Positions 1-8,782 are shown, numbered from the stretch's first letter. The stretch: 43,216 nt of DNA from Thermoguttaceae bacterium (GCA_017559825.1 JAFYQR010000108.1:1-43216); one strand, 5' to 3'. Notes: generated from the sequence alone by a model not told the origin. A program made the numbers and translations.

Positions 1-72
1 CGGAATCGACGTCGCCAACGACGCGAAGAAGCGCGCCGCCGCGCGAAAAAAGACCGTCAAAGCGGCGATCAA
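1..72 (-). CDS. Possible start of next gene (partial, membrane-like N-terminus)
   Basis: A minus-strand frame opens with TTG at 72-70, overlapping the TGA stop (71-69) of the ABC permease gene, and stays open to the window edge. The 24 visible residues are hydrophobic and basic (MIAALTVFFRAAARFFASL...), as in a membrane segment. The stretch matches a segment of the preceding gene (117-160) in another frame. There is no good ribosome binding site, so the true start may lie outside the window, or this may be a decayed duplicate. Confidence 0.3.
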   Translation of the reverse strand, partial: MIAALTVFFRAAARFFASLATSIP

Positions 73-160
73 TCCGCCGTCGAACGACCGGTCGCGACGT
101 CGAACTCGTCGACCGCCGGAATCAACATCGCCAAGGACGCGAAGAAGTACGCCGCCGCGA
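1..160. repeat. Short imperfect direct repeat, copies at 1-44 and 117-160
   Basis: By hand alignment 38 of 44 bases match between 1-44 and 117-160, and similarity fades after that. The 117-160 copy encodes a transmembrane segment near the C-terminus of the ABC permease. The 1-44 copy lies just beyond that gene's stop, shifted by 116 bp and so in a different frame. A small duplication or the start of a related membrane gene would both explain it. Confidence 0.6.
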
Positions 161-2210
161 CGGAAATGAAAACCAGCGCCGGCTTTCCGAGAAGAAAACT
201 CGTCGCCGCGTAAAAGGTCGCCGGAGGTAAAACGAACGCCGCGACCGCCAAGGCTTTCGACGGGTTGCGAGCGCCTAACGCGACGTAAAGCCCGACTCCG
301 CCGCCCAACATAAACGCCAAGAACGGTTGGAGTTGCGCCTCAAACGAACCGCTAAACGCCAACATCGTCCACATGCAAACCGCGACGCCGATAAAGAGGA
401 AGAACACGACGCCTAAACTCGTCGCCGCCGCGCTCCGAGTGTTCTCGTATTGCAAGCCGATATGCACGCCGATCGTCGCGACGAAAAGGTACAAAACGCA
501 AATCCCCAAGAAGAGATAAACCGCCGTCGACGGCGCGATCGCGCCCTTCCAACCTAAGTAACCGCAAAGCAACAACGGGAAAACGACCGCTTCCTTCATG
601 TTGTAAAACGCGCCGAGCAGCTTGCCGTACACGAACTCCTTCGGCGACAAATCGCTCGCGAGGAGAAGCACGAACGCTCCTAAGTCGCGCTCCGACGTCA
701 TCGACGCGATCGCCTGCGCGTTCAGGAGGAACATCGAAAGCAAAATCAGCGGAATCGTCGGCGCCGCCAGTTGAGCGAACGTCGGAACCGCCGTCGTCGC
801 CAGCGTCGAATGCAACGAGAACGCCGCGACGCAGAACAACAGGAAGTAAACGATTCTCGCCACAAAGGTTCGCGAACCGTAAGCGCGAGTGCGCACCTCG
901 CGCCAAAGAATCGGGTTGTCCCACACTTCGCGCGCTTTCCCGCTCGACGAAACGGACGGGTCGACGGCGTATTTCCCCCGCGGCGCCACGCCGGTCGCGA
1001 TCGATTCCGCCGTCGCCGTTCCGGAGCGCGTCGCGAGGTTTTCCCGGAGCCCGACCGCGTCGAACCCGGCTTTAACGCCTTTCGACGGCTTGGCGTCCGC
1101 TTTCGGCGCGGTTCCGATTCCGCCGAGCGAACCGAGCGCGAGCACGTTGTCGGTCGGCTTTTCGCCGCGCTTCTCGTCGACGACCGCTTTCGCGACCGCG
1201 GCGAGCTCGTTTTTCCCTTCGCGCGCCTCGACGTCGTCCAACGTTTCCTCGACGGCGAAGAGATTGTCGGCCAAATCGGAATACGGATTCTCGTCGGCGT
1301 TTTGTCCTCGACGACGCTCGGCGGCCTCGCGGTCGAGCCGCGCTTGCACCGCCTCTTGGCGCCAAGTGTCTTGTTCGCCGGTCGCGTTTTTCAGCGTTTC
1401 GCGAGACGGATTCCACACGCGAACCATCGCGATCGCGACGCCGTTGATCGCCGCGCAGAGAACGGCGCTAACGGCCAAAAACGGAGCGATCGGCGCCAAC
1501 GCTCCGCCGAGCGACGCGACCGCCGCGCCGTCCGGACGCGCCGCCAAACCGACCGCTCGCCACGGACTCGCCGCCGCCGCGAGCGTCTCGGTCGAAACGC
1601 CGCCCCACGTCGCGCCGAAAACGCCGAATCCGACGGCTTCCCAAAAACCGAGCCAAATCGTCAGCGTCAGAATCGTCGACGACAACGCTTGGAACGTCTT
1701 GTCGCGCCAAAGCGCCAAGCACGAGCCGAGCGAACCCGCCGCCGCCATCGCGAAGAGCGTCGCGAGCAAGACCCGAGCGATCTGCGCGTAAGAGACGCCG
1801 CCGAGAACCGCGACCGCTAAAAAAATCGGCGTCGAAAGAAAAACGAACGTTAAAATTTGCAGCAGCGAAGACGCAAGCTTCCCGAGCGCCAACTCGCAGT
1901 TCGAGAGCCGCGTCAACAACAACAGCAACAGCGTCTTGCGGTCTTTTTCTTGACCGACCGCCGCCGCGGCCAACATCGCGCTAAAAAACAAAACGACGAC
2001 CGCTTGAAGCGGAGCGAGCAAACCGAAGAGCGCGGCGCCGAAACGGGCGAAGTCGCCGACGTCCTCGACGCGCTGCGTTCCGGTCGTCGCCAACCAAGCG
2101 GCGCTAATCGTCAATAAAAGGAAACCGCCGTACACGGCGCGACCGACGTAAGTCTTGTCGCGACGCGGAGCGATCGTCGCCTCGCGGGCGAAAACCGGGC
2201 CAATCAACAT
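69..2210 (-). CDS. ABC-2 type transporter permease with two homologous halves
   Basis: This is a 713-residue integral membrane protein, probably the membrane part of an ABC exporter; no ATPase gene is in the window. Each half carries several hydrophobic segments. Each also has the pattern of an acidic/basic loop followed by a leucine run and GKL, seen in the first half as EKDRKTLLLLLL...LGKL and in the second as SERDLGAFVLLL...YGKL. This resembles ABC-2 permease cytoplasmic coupling regions and suggests an internal duplication. A charged linker of about 170 residues (RQEAVQARLDREAAERRR onward) separates the halves. I chose ATG 2210-2208 because GAGG lies 8 nt upstream. The longer open frame reaches 2348, but that end overlaps a clear promoter. 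Substrate is unknown. Confidence 0.75.
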   Translation of the reverse strand: MLIGPVFAREATIAPRRDKTYVGRAVYGGFLLLTISAAWLATTGTQRVEDVGDFARFGAALFGLLAPLQAVVVLFFSAMLAAAAVGQEKDRKTLLLLLLTRLSNCELALGKLASSLLQILTFVFLSTPIFLAVAVLGGVSYAQIARVLLATLFAMAAAGSLGSCLALWRDKTFQALSSTILTLTIWLGFWEAVGFGVFGATWGGVSTETLAAAASPWRAVGLAARPDGAAVASLGGALAPIAPFLAVSAVLCAAINGVAIAMVRVWNPSRETLKNATGEQDTWRQEAVQARLDREAAERRRGQNADENPYSDLADNLFAVEETLDDVEAREGKNELAAVAKAVVDEKRGEKPTDNVLALGSLGGIGTAPKADAKPSKGVKAGFDAVGLRENLATRSGTATAESIATGVAPRGKYAVDPSVSSSGKAREVWDNPILWREVRTRAYGSRTFVARIVYFLLFCVAAFSLHSTLATTAVPTFAQLAAPTIPLILLSMFLLNAQAIASMTSERDLGAFVLLLASDLSPKEFVYGKLLGAFYNMKEAVVFPLLLCGYLGWKGAIAPSTAVYLFLGICVLYLFVATIGVHIGLQYENTRSAAATSLGVVFFLFIGVAVCMWTMLAFSGSFEAQLQPFLAFMLGGGVGLYVALGARNPSKALAVAAFVLPPATFYAATSFLLGKPALVFISVAAAYFFASLAMLIPAVDEFDVATGRSTAD

Positions 2211-2319
2211 CGTTCGAACCTCGAAACGCCGCGAAACCGCGACGGATAGCGCTTTGTCGGAAAATTTATAAGCGAAAACGGGCGAAGGAGCGCCCGGCGA
2301 CGCGAAACGCGTCTTTGCT

Positions 2320-2348
2320 ATTATATCGGATCGAAACGATTTTCGCAA
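2320..2348 (-). promoter_or_regulatory. Sigma70-type promoter for the ABC permease gene
   Basis: Read on the minus strand, -35 is TTGCGA (2348-2343), the spacer is 17 bp, and -10 is TATAAT (2325-2320). A start near 2313 gives a leader of about 100 nt before ATG 2210. The bases from the -10 onward read TATAATAGCAAAGACG, nearly the same as at the rsmE promoter. Confidence 0.7.
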
Positions 2349-2498
2349 GAGCGCCGTCGCGTCAAACCGTCGAGCGAGTCGAAAAAAAAGTCGCCGCCTC
2401 GACGTTACAAACGGCCCGACCGCTCGTTTTGCCCGCTTTCACCGCGATTTTCGAATTTCGTTTCCCAAACCGGATTCGGGGAAAAATAAAAAGTCGTC

Positions 2499-2527
2499 TT
2501 GTCTTTCGGCGTCGAAGATTGTAGAAT
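2499..2527 (+). promoter_or_regulatory. Sigma70-type promoter for the TPR protein gene
   Basis: -35 TTGTCT at 2499-2504, 17-bp spacer, -10 TAGAAT at 2522-2527. An A-rich tract precedes the -35. The leader is about 115 nt, ending with AAGGAA upstream of ATG 2647. Confidence 0.6.
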
Positions 2528-2646
2528 AAAAGCGGAGTAGTTCGCGCCCTCGACGACGCCGCCTCCCGACGCCCCGCTTTTCGCTCGACGGCGAGCGAGA
2601 GGCGGCCCGCCGTTCGCCGATAGAAACGTTTAAGGAAAGAACGCTC

Positions 2647-4533
2647 ATGTCCCGATCTTGGAAAAATATTTCGGCCGTTTTGGCGACGAGCGCCGCGTTG
2701 GCGTTCGGATCGCCGTTCGCTTTCGCTCAAGAAACCGACGCGCCGACCGAAGCCGCGCAAGAGTCGCAAGAAGACGAAATTCAACTCGAAGAGGAACTCG
2801 ACGGCGAGAAGTCGGACGGCGACGCGCTCGACCAAGCGCTCGAAGCGGAGCTCGACGCCGACCCGAAGGAAATGTCGGCCGAAGACTTGCTGAATCTCGC
2901 GACCGAGCTGAAACTCTCAGCGTCGAACCTGCTCGACCTCTCGAAGGTGATTCGCCTTTGCGAAGAGGCGCAAAAGAAGGGACTCGACGAGGTCAACGCC
3001 GAATTTGCGAAACAGCTTCTTATTTCGTCGCGGCTCGACCGAGGCTTGGGAGTCGCTCAACTCTTTATGAACCCGGAGCTTCCGACCGAGCGGCTTCCGC
3101 GCGGTTGGGAAGATTTGCGGGACGCCGCGCTCGGCGACCTCCAAGCGGCGCTGGCCGAAACGCCGGATATTCCGTTGGCGCAACTCGCGCTTGGGCGGCT
3201 CTTTATGCTCGCCGATAAGAACGACGAAGCGAAAAAAGCCTTCGACGCCGCCCTCGAATCGCCGGACGCCGAAATCGAAGCGAAAACGCTCGCGCTGACG
3301 TTCCGCGCCGCGTTGGAAACCTCGACGCTCGAATCGATCGCGCTTCTCGAAAAGGGGATCGAGCTCGCTCCGGAAGCCGCGCGAATCCGCTCGCAGCTCG
3401 CCTCGCAATACCTCGCCGCCCGCCGTCCCGACGCCGCGCTCGCGCAGATCGACAAAGCGCTCGAGCTGGAACCGGAAAACGCCGAATTTAAAAAACTTAA
3501 AGCGCACGTTCTCGCCGAGGCCGGCAAAGTCGACGAAGCGACCGCGCTCTTCGACGACGCGACGAAAGACGCCGGAGACAACCTCCTCGTCCAAATTGAA
3601 AAAGGCCAATTTTTGGCCGCGCTCGGCAAACACGACGAAGCGATCGCCAACTTCGCGAAACTGATTGAAAAGTTCGACGCGCCGGGACTTTACTACTTCC
3701 GCGCCGTCCTCTATCTCCAAGCGAAAGACTACGACAAAGCGCTCGCCGACGTCAATAAATCGCTGCGCCAAGGCATGGACGTCGCGACGGCGACCCGCTT
3801 AAAGGGCGTAATCTACCTTCAAACTGAGAAATACGACGACGCGATTCGCGTTTTCAAACAACTGCGACGTCATGTTGACCATCGAGACGACGCCGTCGCT
3901 CAAATCGCTTACGCGACCGCGAAAAAGGGGCTTTACAAATCCGCGGCGAAAATGTTGAACGACGAGCTCGCGAAGAAACCGGAATCGGTCGACTTCCTTC
4001 GAACCCTCGCCGACATGGAGCTTATGTTCGGTCATTGGGAGCAAGCCGCCGAGGTTTACGAACGCATTCTCAAACTGAATCCGGCCGACTCCGGCGTCCT
4101 CAACAACTACGCTTGGCTCCTCGCGACCTGCCCGAACGACAAGCTCCGCGACGGAAAACGCGCTCTTGAAATGGCCGTTTCCGCTTGCGAAATCACGTTT
4201 TACGCCGAAGCGCATATTTTGAGCACGCTCGCGTCGGCGCACGCGGAACTCGGCGACTTCGAAAAAGCGCGCGAATGGGCGCGGAAAGCGGTCGAACTCG
4301 GCGAAAAAGAAAAACACGAAAGTCTCGACAACCTCAAAGCGGAACTCGCGGCTTACGAAGAAGATAAGCCTTGGCGCGAAACCTCCGAAATCGTCGAGGA
4401 AGTCGACGAAGACGTCGCGTCGCAAAACGAATCGACCGACGAGAAAGCCGAAGCCGACGACGCCGCGTCGTCCGACGAAAGCGCCGAATCGAAAGAAAAA
4501 GCGGAAGAGCCCGCCGAATCTGACGCCAAGTAA
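2647..4533 (+). CDS. Secreted tetratricopeptide-repeat protein with acidic tails
   Basis: This 628-residue protein starts with a clear signal peptide (basic start, hydrophobic core, then SPFAFAQETD, cleavage likely after AFA). An acidic low-complexity stretch follows at about residues 30-75. Residues about 150-560 form a solenoid of TPR-like helix pairs; recognisable units include EPENAEFKKLKAHVLAEAG, KYDDAIRVFKQL and LNPADSGVLNNYAWLLATCP. The last 45 residues are again acidic and probably disordered. TPR proteins bind partner proteins; no catalytic motif is visible and the partner is unknown. A ribosome site AAGGAA lies about 10 nt before the ATG. A weak hairpin may terminate the transcript before the hydrolase gene. 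Confidence 0.8.
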   Translation: MSRSWKNISAVLATSAALAFGSPFAFAQETDAPTEAAQESQEDEIQLEEELDGEKSDGDALDQALEAELDADPKEMSAEDLLNLATELKLSASNLLDLSKVIRLCEEAQKKGLDEVNAEFAKQLLISSRLDRGLGVAQLFMNPELPTERLPRGWEDLRDAALGDLQAALAETPDIPLAQLALGRLFMLADKNDEAKKAFDAALESPDAEIEAKTLALTFRAALETSTLESIALLEKGIELAPEAARIRSQLASQYLAARRPDAALAQIDKALELEPENAEFKKLKAHVLAEAGKVDEATALFDDATKDAGDNLLVQIEKGQFLAALGKHDEAIANFAKLIEKFDAPGLYYFRAVLYLQAKDYDKALADVNKSLRQGMDVATATRLKGVIYLQTEKYDDAIRVFKQLRRHVDHRDDAVAQIAYATAKKGLYKSAAKMLNDELAKKPESVDFLRTLADMELMFGHWEQAAEVYERILKLNPADSGVLNNYAWLLATCPNDKLRDGKRALEMAVSACEITFYAEAHILSTLASAHAELGDFEKAREWARKAVELGEKEKHESLDNLKAELAAYEEDKPWRETSEIVEEVDEDVASQNESTDEKAEADDAASSDESAESKEKAEEPAESDAK

Positions 4534-4587
4534 CGCCGTTTTTCCTTTTGTTTTCAACGTTTAACGCCTCGCGTCGTTTCCCGTTTT

Positions 4588-4633
4588 CGCGTCCTTTGTT
4601 CGCCGCGAGCGAGGACGGCGCGTTTCGTTTTTA
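4588..4633 (+). terminator. Possible weak terminator after the TPR gene
   Basis: CGCGTCCT (4588-4595) can pair with AGGACGGCG (4612-4620), followed by a T-rich run at 4623-4633. The inner stem is poor, so this is a tentative call. Confidence 0.35.
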
Positions 4634-4669
4634 CCCCAACCTTTTATTTTTTCCCGTTTAGGAACCGTT

Positions 4670-5593
4670 ATGCGCATTTTCCGTTTTCTTACGCTCGCTC
4701 TTTGCGTCGCGACGTTCGCTTTCGCAAACGTCGCCGTTTCGCCGCTTAACGCCGACGAGCCGAAATTCCAACAAGTCTCCGACGTCGTGTACAAGAAAGT
4801 CGGCGACCGCGAAATCAAGCTGAACCTCTTTTTACCGCTCAAAGACGGCGTTCCCGTCAAGAACGCGCCCCTCTACATATACCTCGACAGCGGCTGCTGG
4901 TACTCCGGAACCCCCGGCGACGGCGGCTTTTGGCGTTGGCTCGGCGTCCTCGACCGCGGCTGCGCGATCGCCAGCGTCTCGCACCGTCCGATCAACGAAG
5001 CGCCCTTCCCGGCCCCGATGGAAGACGTTCGCGCGGCGGTTCGTTTCCTCCGCAAAAACGCCGACAAATACGGGCTCGACCCGAACAACTTCACCGCGGG
5101 CGGTTACTCGAGCGGCGGGCACCTCTCGCTGACGCTCGGAACCTCCGACGCGAAAAGCGTTTACGAAGTCGGCGACAATCTCGACGTTTCCGGCCAAGTC
5201 CAACAAGTCGTCGAATTTTACGGCCCGACCGACTTCCCGCTCGTCTTCGAACGCATTTCAAGAGAAGCCGTCGACTGTATTTACGTCGCGTTCGACGTTA
5301 AAAAAGCCGACGCCGACGACAGGACGTCTCCGCTTTACGCCGACCTGATGGAACGCGCCAAGAAATATTCGCCGCTTCACGCCGTCGACGCCGATTTCGC
5401 GCCGACGTTAATCCTTCACGGCACGGACGATACGGTCGTTCCGCTGAGCCAAAGCGCGCTTCTTTTCGACGAACTGCGCAAAGCGGGCGTCCGAACGAAG
5501 TTGATCGTCGGAAACGGCGGCGTTCACGACGGTTCGACGGTCGCGCTCCCGCAAGAATTTCGCCGCGAAGTCGCCGAGTTCCTCGGCTGGTAA
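4670..5593 (+). CDS. Secreted alpha/beta hydrolase (esterase/lipase-like)
   Basis: This 307-residue protein has a signal peptide (to about residue 28, ...LNADEP) and the order of elements of the esterase/lipase alpha/beta-hydrolase superfamily. The nucleophile elbow is G145-Y-S147-S-G149 in GGYSSGGHLS. The acid is probably D254 in HGTDDTVVP, and the catalytic histidine H286 in GGVHDG. The segment ESxxDVRAAVRFLRKNA-like (MEDVRAAVRFLRKNADKYG) is typical of the family. The usual HGGGW oxyanion loop is replaced by L72-D-S-G-C-W77. The substrate is unknown; acyl or acetyl esters of polysaccharides are common in related families. AGGA lies about 8 nt before ATG 4670. A strong terminator follows at 5625. 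Confidence 0.8.
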   Translation: MRIFRFLTLALCVATFAFANVAVSPLNADEPKFQQVSDVVYKKVGDREIKLNLFLPLKDGVPVKNAPLYIYLDSGCWYSGTPGDGGFWRWLGVLDRGCAIASVSHRPINEAPFPAPMEDVRAAVRFLRKNADKYGLDPNNFTAGGYSSGGHLSLTLGTSDAKSVYEVGDNLDVSGQVQQVVEFYGPTDFPLVFERISREAVDCIYVAFDVKKADADDRTSPLYADLMERAKKYSPLHAVDADFAPTLILHGTDDTVVPLSQSALLFDELRKAGVRTKLIVGNGGVHDGSTVALPQEFRREVAEFLGW

Positions 5594-5624
5594 CGCTTTT
5601 CATTTAACGTCTTAACAACTCGCG

Positions 5625-5666
5625 CGCCGCTTGTTTCACGCCGAAACGAGCGGCGTTTTTCTTTTT
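5625..5666 (+). terminator. Rho-independent terminator after the hydrolase gene
   Basis: A 13-bp stem (5625-5637 with 5643-5655, one G-T wobble) and 5-nt loop are followed by TTTTTCTTTTT. It separates the hydrolase gene from the tandem array. Confidence 0.85.
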
Positions 5667-5734
5667 CGACGTTTCTTTAATTGAGCGCGACGTTAAAAAA
5701 TTTTTCAAATTTTGCGAAATTTCCAAGAATTTAC

Positions 5735-5763
5735 TTGACGTCGTCTTTGCGATGCGTTATTAT
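5735..5763 (+). promoter_or_regulatory. Promoter of the first array gene
   Basis: -35 TTGACG at 5735-5740, 17-bp spacer, -10 TATTAT at 5758-5763. An A/T-rich stretch at about 5693-5733 lies directly upstream, like an UP element. A similar A/T block precedes three other array promoters. Confidence 0.75.
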
Positions 5764-5845
5764 ACTACTAAAAGTCGCGCCTCCGCGCCAAATTTTGGCG
5801 TCGCGTCGTTTTTTGTCTTTCTCATTATTTTAAGGAAAATTTGCA

Positions 5846-7162
5846 ATGTCAAACCGCCGATTATTACGCAACATCGCCGTTACCGCGTCTCTCGCCGTCG
5901 CCGCGACGACGTTGGGAAGCGCCGTCGTTTCCGTCGCGCCGCTTCGCGCCGACGAGCCGCAAGCCGCGGTCTCCGCGTTCGATAAAACGCTCCTCGAAAT
6001 TCCGGACGGAGAAACGACCGAGTTTTATCAAAAACGCTTGGAAGTCTTGCGGACGGAATTTCGCGCTCGTCCTTCGGCAAAACCCGCGAAAAACCCGTTT
6101 CCGTTCGTCGACCTTTCTCCGGAACAACGCGAATTAGCCCCGGCGATCGCGACCGTTCGTTTGAAGCTCGCCGACAACGCGTCGCTGACGCAACCTCAAC
6201 GAGACGAACACTTTCGCGCCGCGCTTGATATTCTTAGCTCCGCGAACGATCTCGCCGCGTTGCAAACGCTCTTGGCCCAAGAAAAGACAAGTTACAAAGC
6301 GGCGCCCAACGATAAAACCGCCGAGCGCATCGCGTTTGTCGAACAAACGATCGTCAACCGCCGCCTTGTTAGCGTTCTGCAATCTCTCTCCAAGCGTTAC
6401 GCCGATAAGCCAATAACGCGCCGCGATCCTCCGACGCTCGCGCCGGAGGAAGAGGCGGAACTGCGCTCGCTCGGAAGCGAACTCGTCGCGAAAGTTAAGA
6501 CGGTCGAAATCCCGTTCAAGCCGAAGCGCGCCGTTGAAGATTGGGCGCCCGTCGCCGTCTCTTATCTCGATATCTACGACGACATTGCGCCGCAAATCGC
6601 GATTTCGTTCAAAAAAGAGTTGCGCGACGTCTTGGTCGGCTCCGAAGACGCGGAACGCCGAAAAATCGCCGAGCGTTTGAGCGCCGAAATTCGTCGCGAA
6701 GAACTGCCGGGAAAAGAACTTAAACTCGAAGGCGTTCTCGCCGACGGAACCGAACTCGATTGGGAATCGTATCGCGGCAAAGTCGTTTGGTTCCAAACGC
6801 GTCCCAATTTCGGAACGTTGACGCCGTTCGCCTCGCGGAAAGACGATCCGCAAATCGCGAAATACAAAGAGCTTTACGCCAAATACTCAGACGCCGGGCT
6901 CGCGGTTCTCGAGTACAACAACGTCCTCAAAGCGCCGCCCAAGAACGTCGAACATTCCGTTCCGGAACCCGGTTATCCGATTTTATCGCGCCGTTTAAGC
7001 GCCGAAGCGAAAAAGGATTACGTCGACTTCGCCAACCTTTACTTCCTTCAGTACTACGCGCAAGCGATTCTCTTCGACGTCGACGGGAAAGTCGTTAGCG
7101 TTCGCCCGACCGCCGACGACCTCGAAAAGCTCTTAAAGGAGCGTTTCCCGGACGTTAAGTAA
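5846..7162 (+). CDS. Array gene 1: exported one-module protein with redox-dead TlpA-like domain
   Basis: The 438-residue product has a signal peptide (hydrophobic to about residue 30, then LRADEP). One FYxxR module starts at residue 46 (FDKTLLEIPDGETTEFYQKR), followed by a mainly helical region. From about residue 292 it has a TlpA/thioredoxin-like domain beginning GVLADGTELDWESYRGKVV. Where active homologues have FWATWCGPC this protein has WFQTRPNFGTL, with no cysteine pair. The cis-proline strand is also changed (YYAQAILFDVDGKVV instead of GIPTMILVGKDGK). It is therefore unlikely to do thiol-disulfide exchange; a binding or structural role is inference. AAGGAAA lies about 8 nt before the ATG. 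No clear terminator follows. Confidence 0.75.
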   Translation: MSNRRLLRNIAVTASLAVAATTLGSAVVSVAPLRADEPQAAVSAFDKTLLEIPDGETTEFYQKRLEVLRTEFRARPSAKPAKNPFPFVDLSPEQRELAPAIATVRLKLADNASLTQPQRDEHFRAALDILSSANDLAALQTLLAQEKTSYKAAPNDKTAERIAFVEQTIVNRRLVSVLQSLSKRYADKPITRRDPPTLAPEEEAELRSLGSELVAKVKTVEIPFKPKRAVEDWAPVAVSYLDIYDDIAPQIAISFKKELRDVLVGSEDAERRKIAERLSAEIRREELPGKELKLEGVLADGTELDWESYRGKVVWFQTRPNFGTLTPFASRKDDPQIAKYKELYAKYSDAGLAVLEYNNVLKAPPKNVEHSVPEPGYPILSRRLSAEAKKDYVDFANLYFLQYYAQAILFDVDGKVVSVRPTADDLEKLLKERFPDVK

Positions 7163-7268
7163 CGTCGACGCGACGTAAAAGTCGGCGCCGCTTCGCCTTG
7201 TTAAACGCGTTTTCGTTCCTTCGTCGAGCGGAAGCGCGCATTTTTCGCTTTCTTCCCTTCTTGCGTCG

Positions 7269-7293
7269 TTTACGCACTTTACGCTGTTTACGC
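7269..7293 (+). repeat. Triple TTTACGC iteron upstream of array gene 2
   Basis: TTTACGC occurs at 7269-7275, 7278-7284 and 7287-7293, an exact 9-bp period, ending 70 bp before the -35 hexamer. A fourth copy (7380-7386) abuts the -10. The same arrangement precedes array gene 7, so this is a candidate operator for a multimeric regulator. Confidence 0.6.
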
Positions 7294-7363
7294 AAATTCG
7301 ACGGCGGCGCGTAAAAATTTCAAAAAAAATTCGCCGAAACGCGCTTAAAATTCTTCGTTCCGA

Positions 7364-7392
7364 TTGATTTTTCTCGACGTTTACGCTATACT
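7364..7392 (+). promoter_or_regulatory. Promoter of array gene 2
   Basis: -35 TTGATT at 7364-7369, 17-bp spacer, -10 TATACT at 7387-7392. Both hexamers and the spacing are identical to the promoter of array gene 7 (21174-21202). Confidence 0.75.
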
Positions 7393-7551
7393 TGCCGACG
7401 CAATTCGCGCCGCGCCCGGTCGTTCGGAAGCGCGGCGTTTCGTCGGCGGACTCGATTTTACGTCGTGTCGACGCTTTTCGTTCCCCCCTTGCGACGCGCT
7501 CGTTTCCAGCGGCAAGTCGCTTTTAATTCGACCTTTAGAAAGGGTTCCTCG

Positions 7552-8739
7552 ATGCGTTTTACTCGTTTCCTTCTTAGCGTCGCCGCGCTCGTCGCCGCTC
7601 CCGCCGCGCTTTCCTTTTCCTCCGCCGTCGCGCAAGACGCCGCTCCGACCGCTCCCGCCGCCGTCGCTAAATCGGGCGCTCCCGCGACTTTCGACGAAAC
7701 GCTTTTCAATATTCCGGAAGGCCAAGACGCGAAATTTTATCAAGAACGCTTGAACGCCCTTCAAGAAGCGTTCCAAAAGTATTACCAAGCGACCGGCGGC
7801 GATCAAGCGAAAATCGGCGCGCTCATTCCGAAGCTGCAAATCGCTGCGAAAACGATCTTTAAGAACCTCGTCGACGCGAAAGACGTTCCGGCGGCGGAAG
7901 CGTTCCAATACTTCCAAAGCTACGCCGCGTCCTTCGCGCAAGACGGCGACCTCGACGGTTTGACCGCGCTCCTCGCCAAGGAACAAGCGAAAAAACCGGT
8001 CGACGCCGAACGCGTTAAGTTCTTGGATTACATCATCGTCAGCGTTCGTCTCGACAAAGCGCTCGAAGCGAACGACGAAGCCGGACTCGCCAAAATCGGC
8101 GCGGAAATCATCGCTAAAGCCAACGTCGACGAAACTTGGACGCAAAGCGCTCCGGCTCTGCTCTCCGGCGTCGCTCGGATGAACCCGAAAGTCGGCGCGA
8201 AACTGCTGAACGACCTTTGCGCCTCCTTCGCCGCTTCTAAAGACGAAAATCGCAAGCAAATCGCCGCCGCGCTCGCCGGACAAATCCGCTTCCTGAACCT
8301 CGTCGGAAATGAAATGAAAGTCGAAGGGCTCTACCTCGACGGAACCGAAATCGACTGGAAGTCGTACCGCGGCAAGGTCGTTTTGATCGACTTCTGGGCG
8401 ACTTGGTGCGGTCCGTGCGTCGGCGAAATCCCGAATATGACGAAAATGTACGAAAAATACAACGCCGCCGGGTTCGAAATCCTCGGGTACAGCCTCGACC
8501 AAGACCTTGACGCGCTCCACAAGTTCGAAGAAGACCGCAAACTCCCTTGGAAAACCGCGTCGCAAAAGCTTTCGCTCGATTATAAAGCGAAGAAATTCGT
8601 CGACTTAGCCCAATATTACGGCGTCACCGGCATTCCGACGATGATTCTCGTCGGCAAAGACGGCAAAGTCCTTAGCACGAACGCCCGCGGCCCGGAACTC
8701 GAACGCCTCCTCCAAGCGCAATTTCCGCAAGCAAAGTAA
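7552..8739 (+). CDS. Array gene 2: exported TlpA-like thiol-disulfide oxidoreductase (CGPC intact)
   Basis: The 395-residue product has a signal peptide ending near AVAQD (residue 28). One FYxxR module begins at residue 48 (FDETLFNIPEGQDAKFYQER), and a helical region runs to about residue 250. The C-terminal TlpA-family thioredoxin domain has the active site W285-C286-G-P-C289 and the cis-proline in G360-I-P362-T. It should act outside the cytoplasm, reducing or exchanging disulfides; the partner is unknown. I chose ATG 7552 over the upstream open frame because AAAGG lies 8-9 nt before it and a signal peptide follows at once. It has its own promoter and terminator. The redoxin core is nearly identical in DNA to array gene 7. 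Confidence 0.88.
   Translation: MRFTRFLLSVAALVAAPAALSFSSAVAQDAAPTAPAAVAKSGAPATFDETLFNIPEGQDAKFYQERLNALQEAFQKYYQATGGDQAKIGALIPKLQIAAKTIFKNLVDAKDVPAAEAFQYFQSYAASFAQDGDLDGLTALLAKEQAKKPVDAERVKFLDYIIVSVRLDKALEANDEAGLAKIGAEIIAKANVDETWTQSAPALLSGVARMNPKVGAKLLNDLCASFAASKDENRKQIAAALAGQIRFLNLVGNEMKVEGLYLDGTEIDWKSYRGKVVLIDFWATWCGPCVGEIPNMTKMYEKYNAAGFEILGYSLDQDLDALHKFEEDRKLPWKTASQKLSLDYKAKKFVDLAQYYGVTGIPTMILVGKDGKVLSTNARGPELERLLQAQFPQAK
8301..8492 (+). repeat. Redoxin-core segment nearly identical to 22062-22253
   Basis: Hand alignment with 22062-22253 gives about 9 differences in 192 bp, mostly synonymous. The segment covers the strand before the active site, WCGPC and the following helix. The flanking helical domains of the two proteins differ far more. 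Confidence 0.75.
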
Positions 8740-8782
8740 CCGAGCTTAACCGTTTAAATATCGCCGTTTAACAACGACGTCA

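Larger units (their letters stand above)
2211..2646. other. Divergent intergenic region, ABC permease / TPR gene
   Basis: This 436-bp gap holds the leader and promoter of the minus-strand permease gene (2320-2348) and the promoter of the plus-strand TPR gene (2499-2527). The roughly 150 bp between the two promoters contain A-rich tracts (2481-2492) but no ORF with a credible start and no RNA gene that I recognise. Confidence 0.6.
7163..7551 (+). other. Intergenic regulatory region before array gene 2
   Basis: This 389-bp gap contains three 9-bp-spaced TTTACGC iterons (7269-7293), an A/T-rich block (about 7313-7352), the promoter (7364-7392) and a leader of about 150 nt. I see no credible gene in it; the open frame running upstream of 7552 has no ribosome binding site. 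Confidence 0.6.

Noticed and set aside
2211..2348. N-terminal extension of the ABC permease to 2348
   Set aside because: The extension covers the -10 and -35 of a strong minus-strand promoter; ATG 2210 has GAGG at a good distance.
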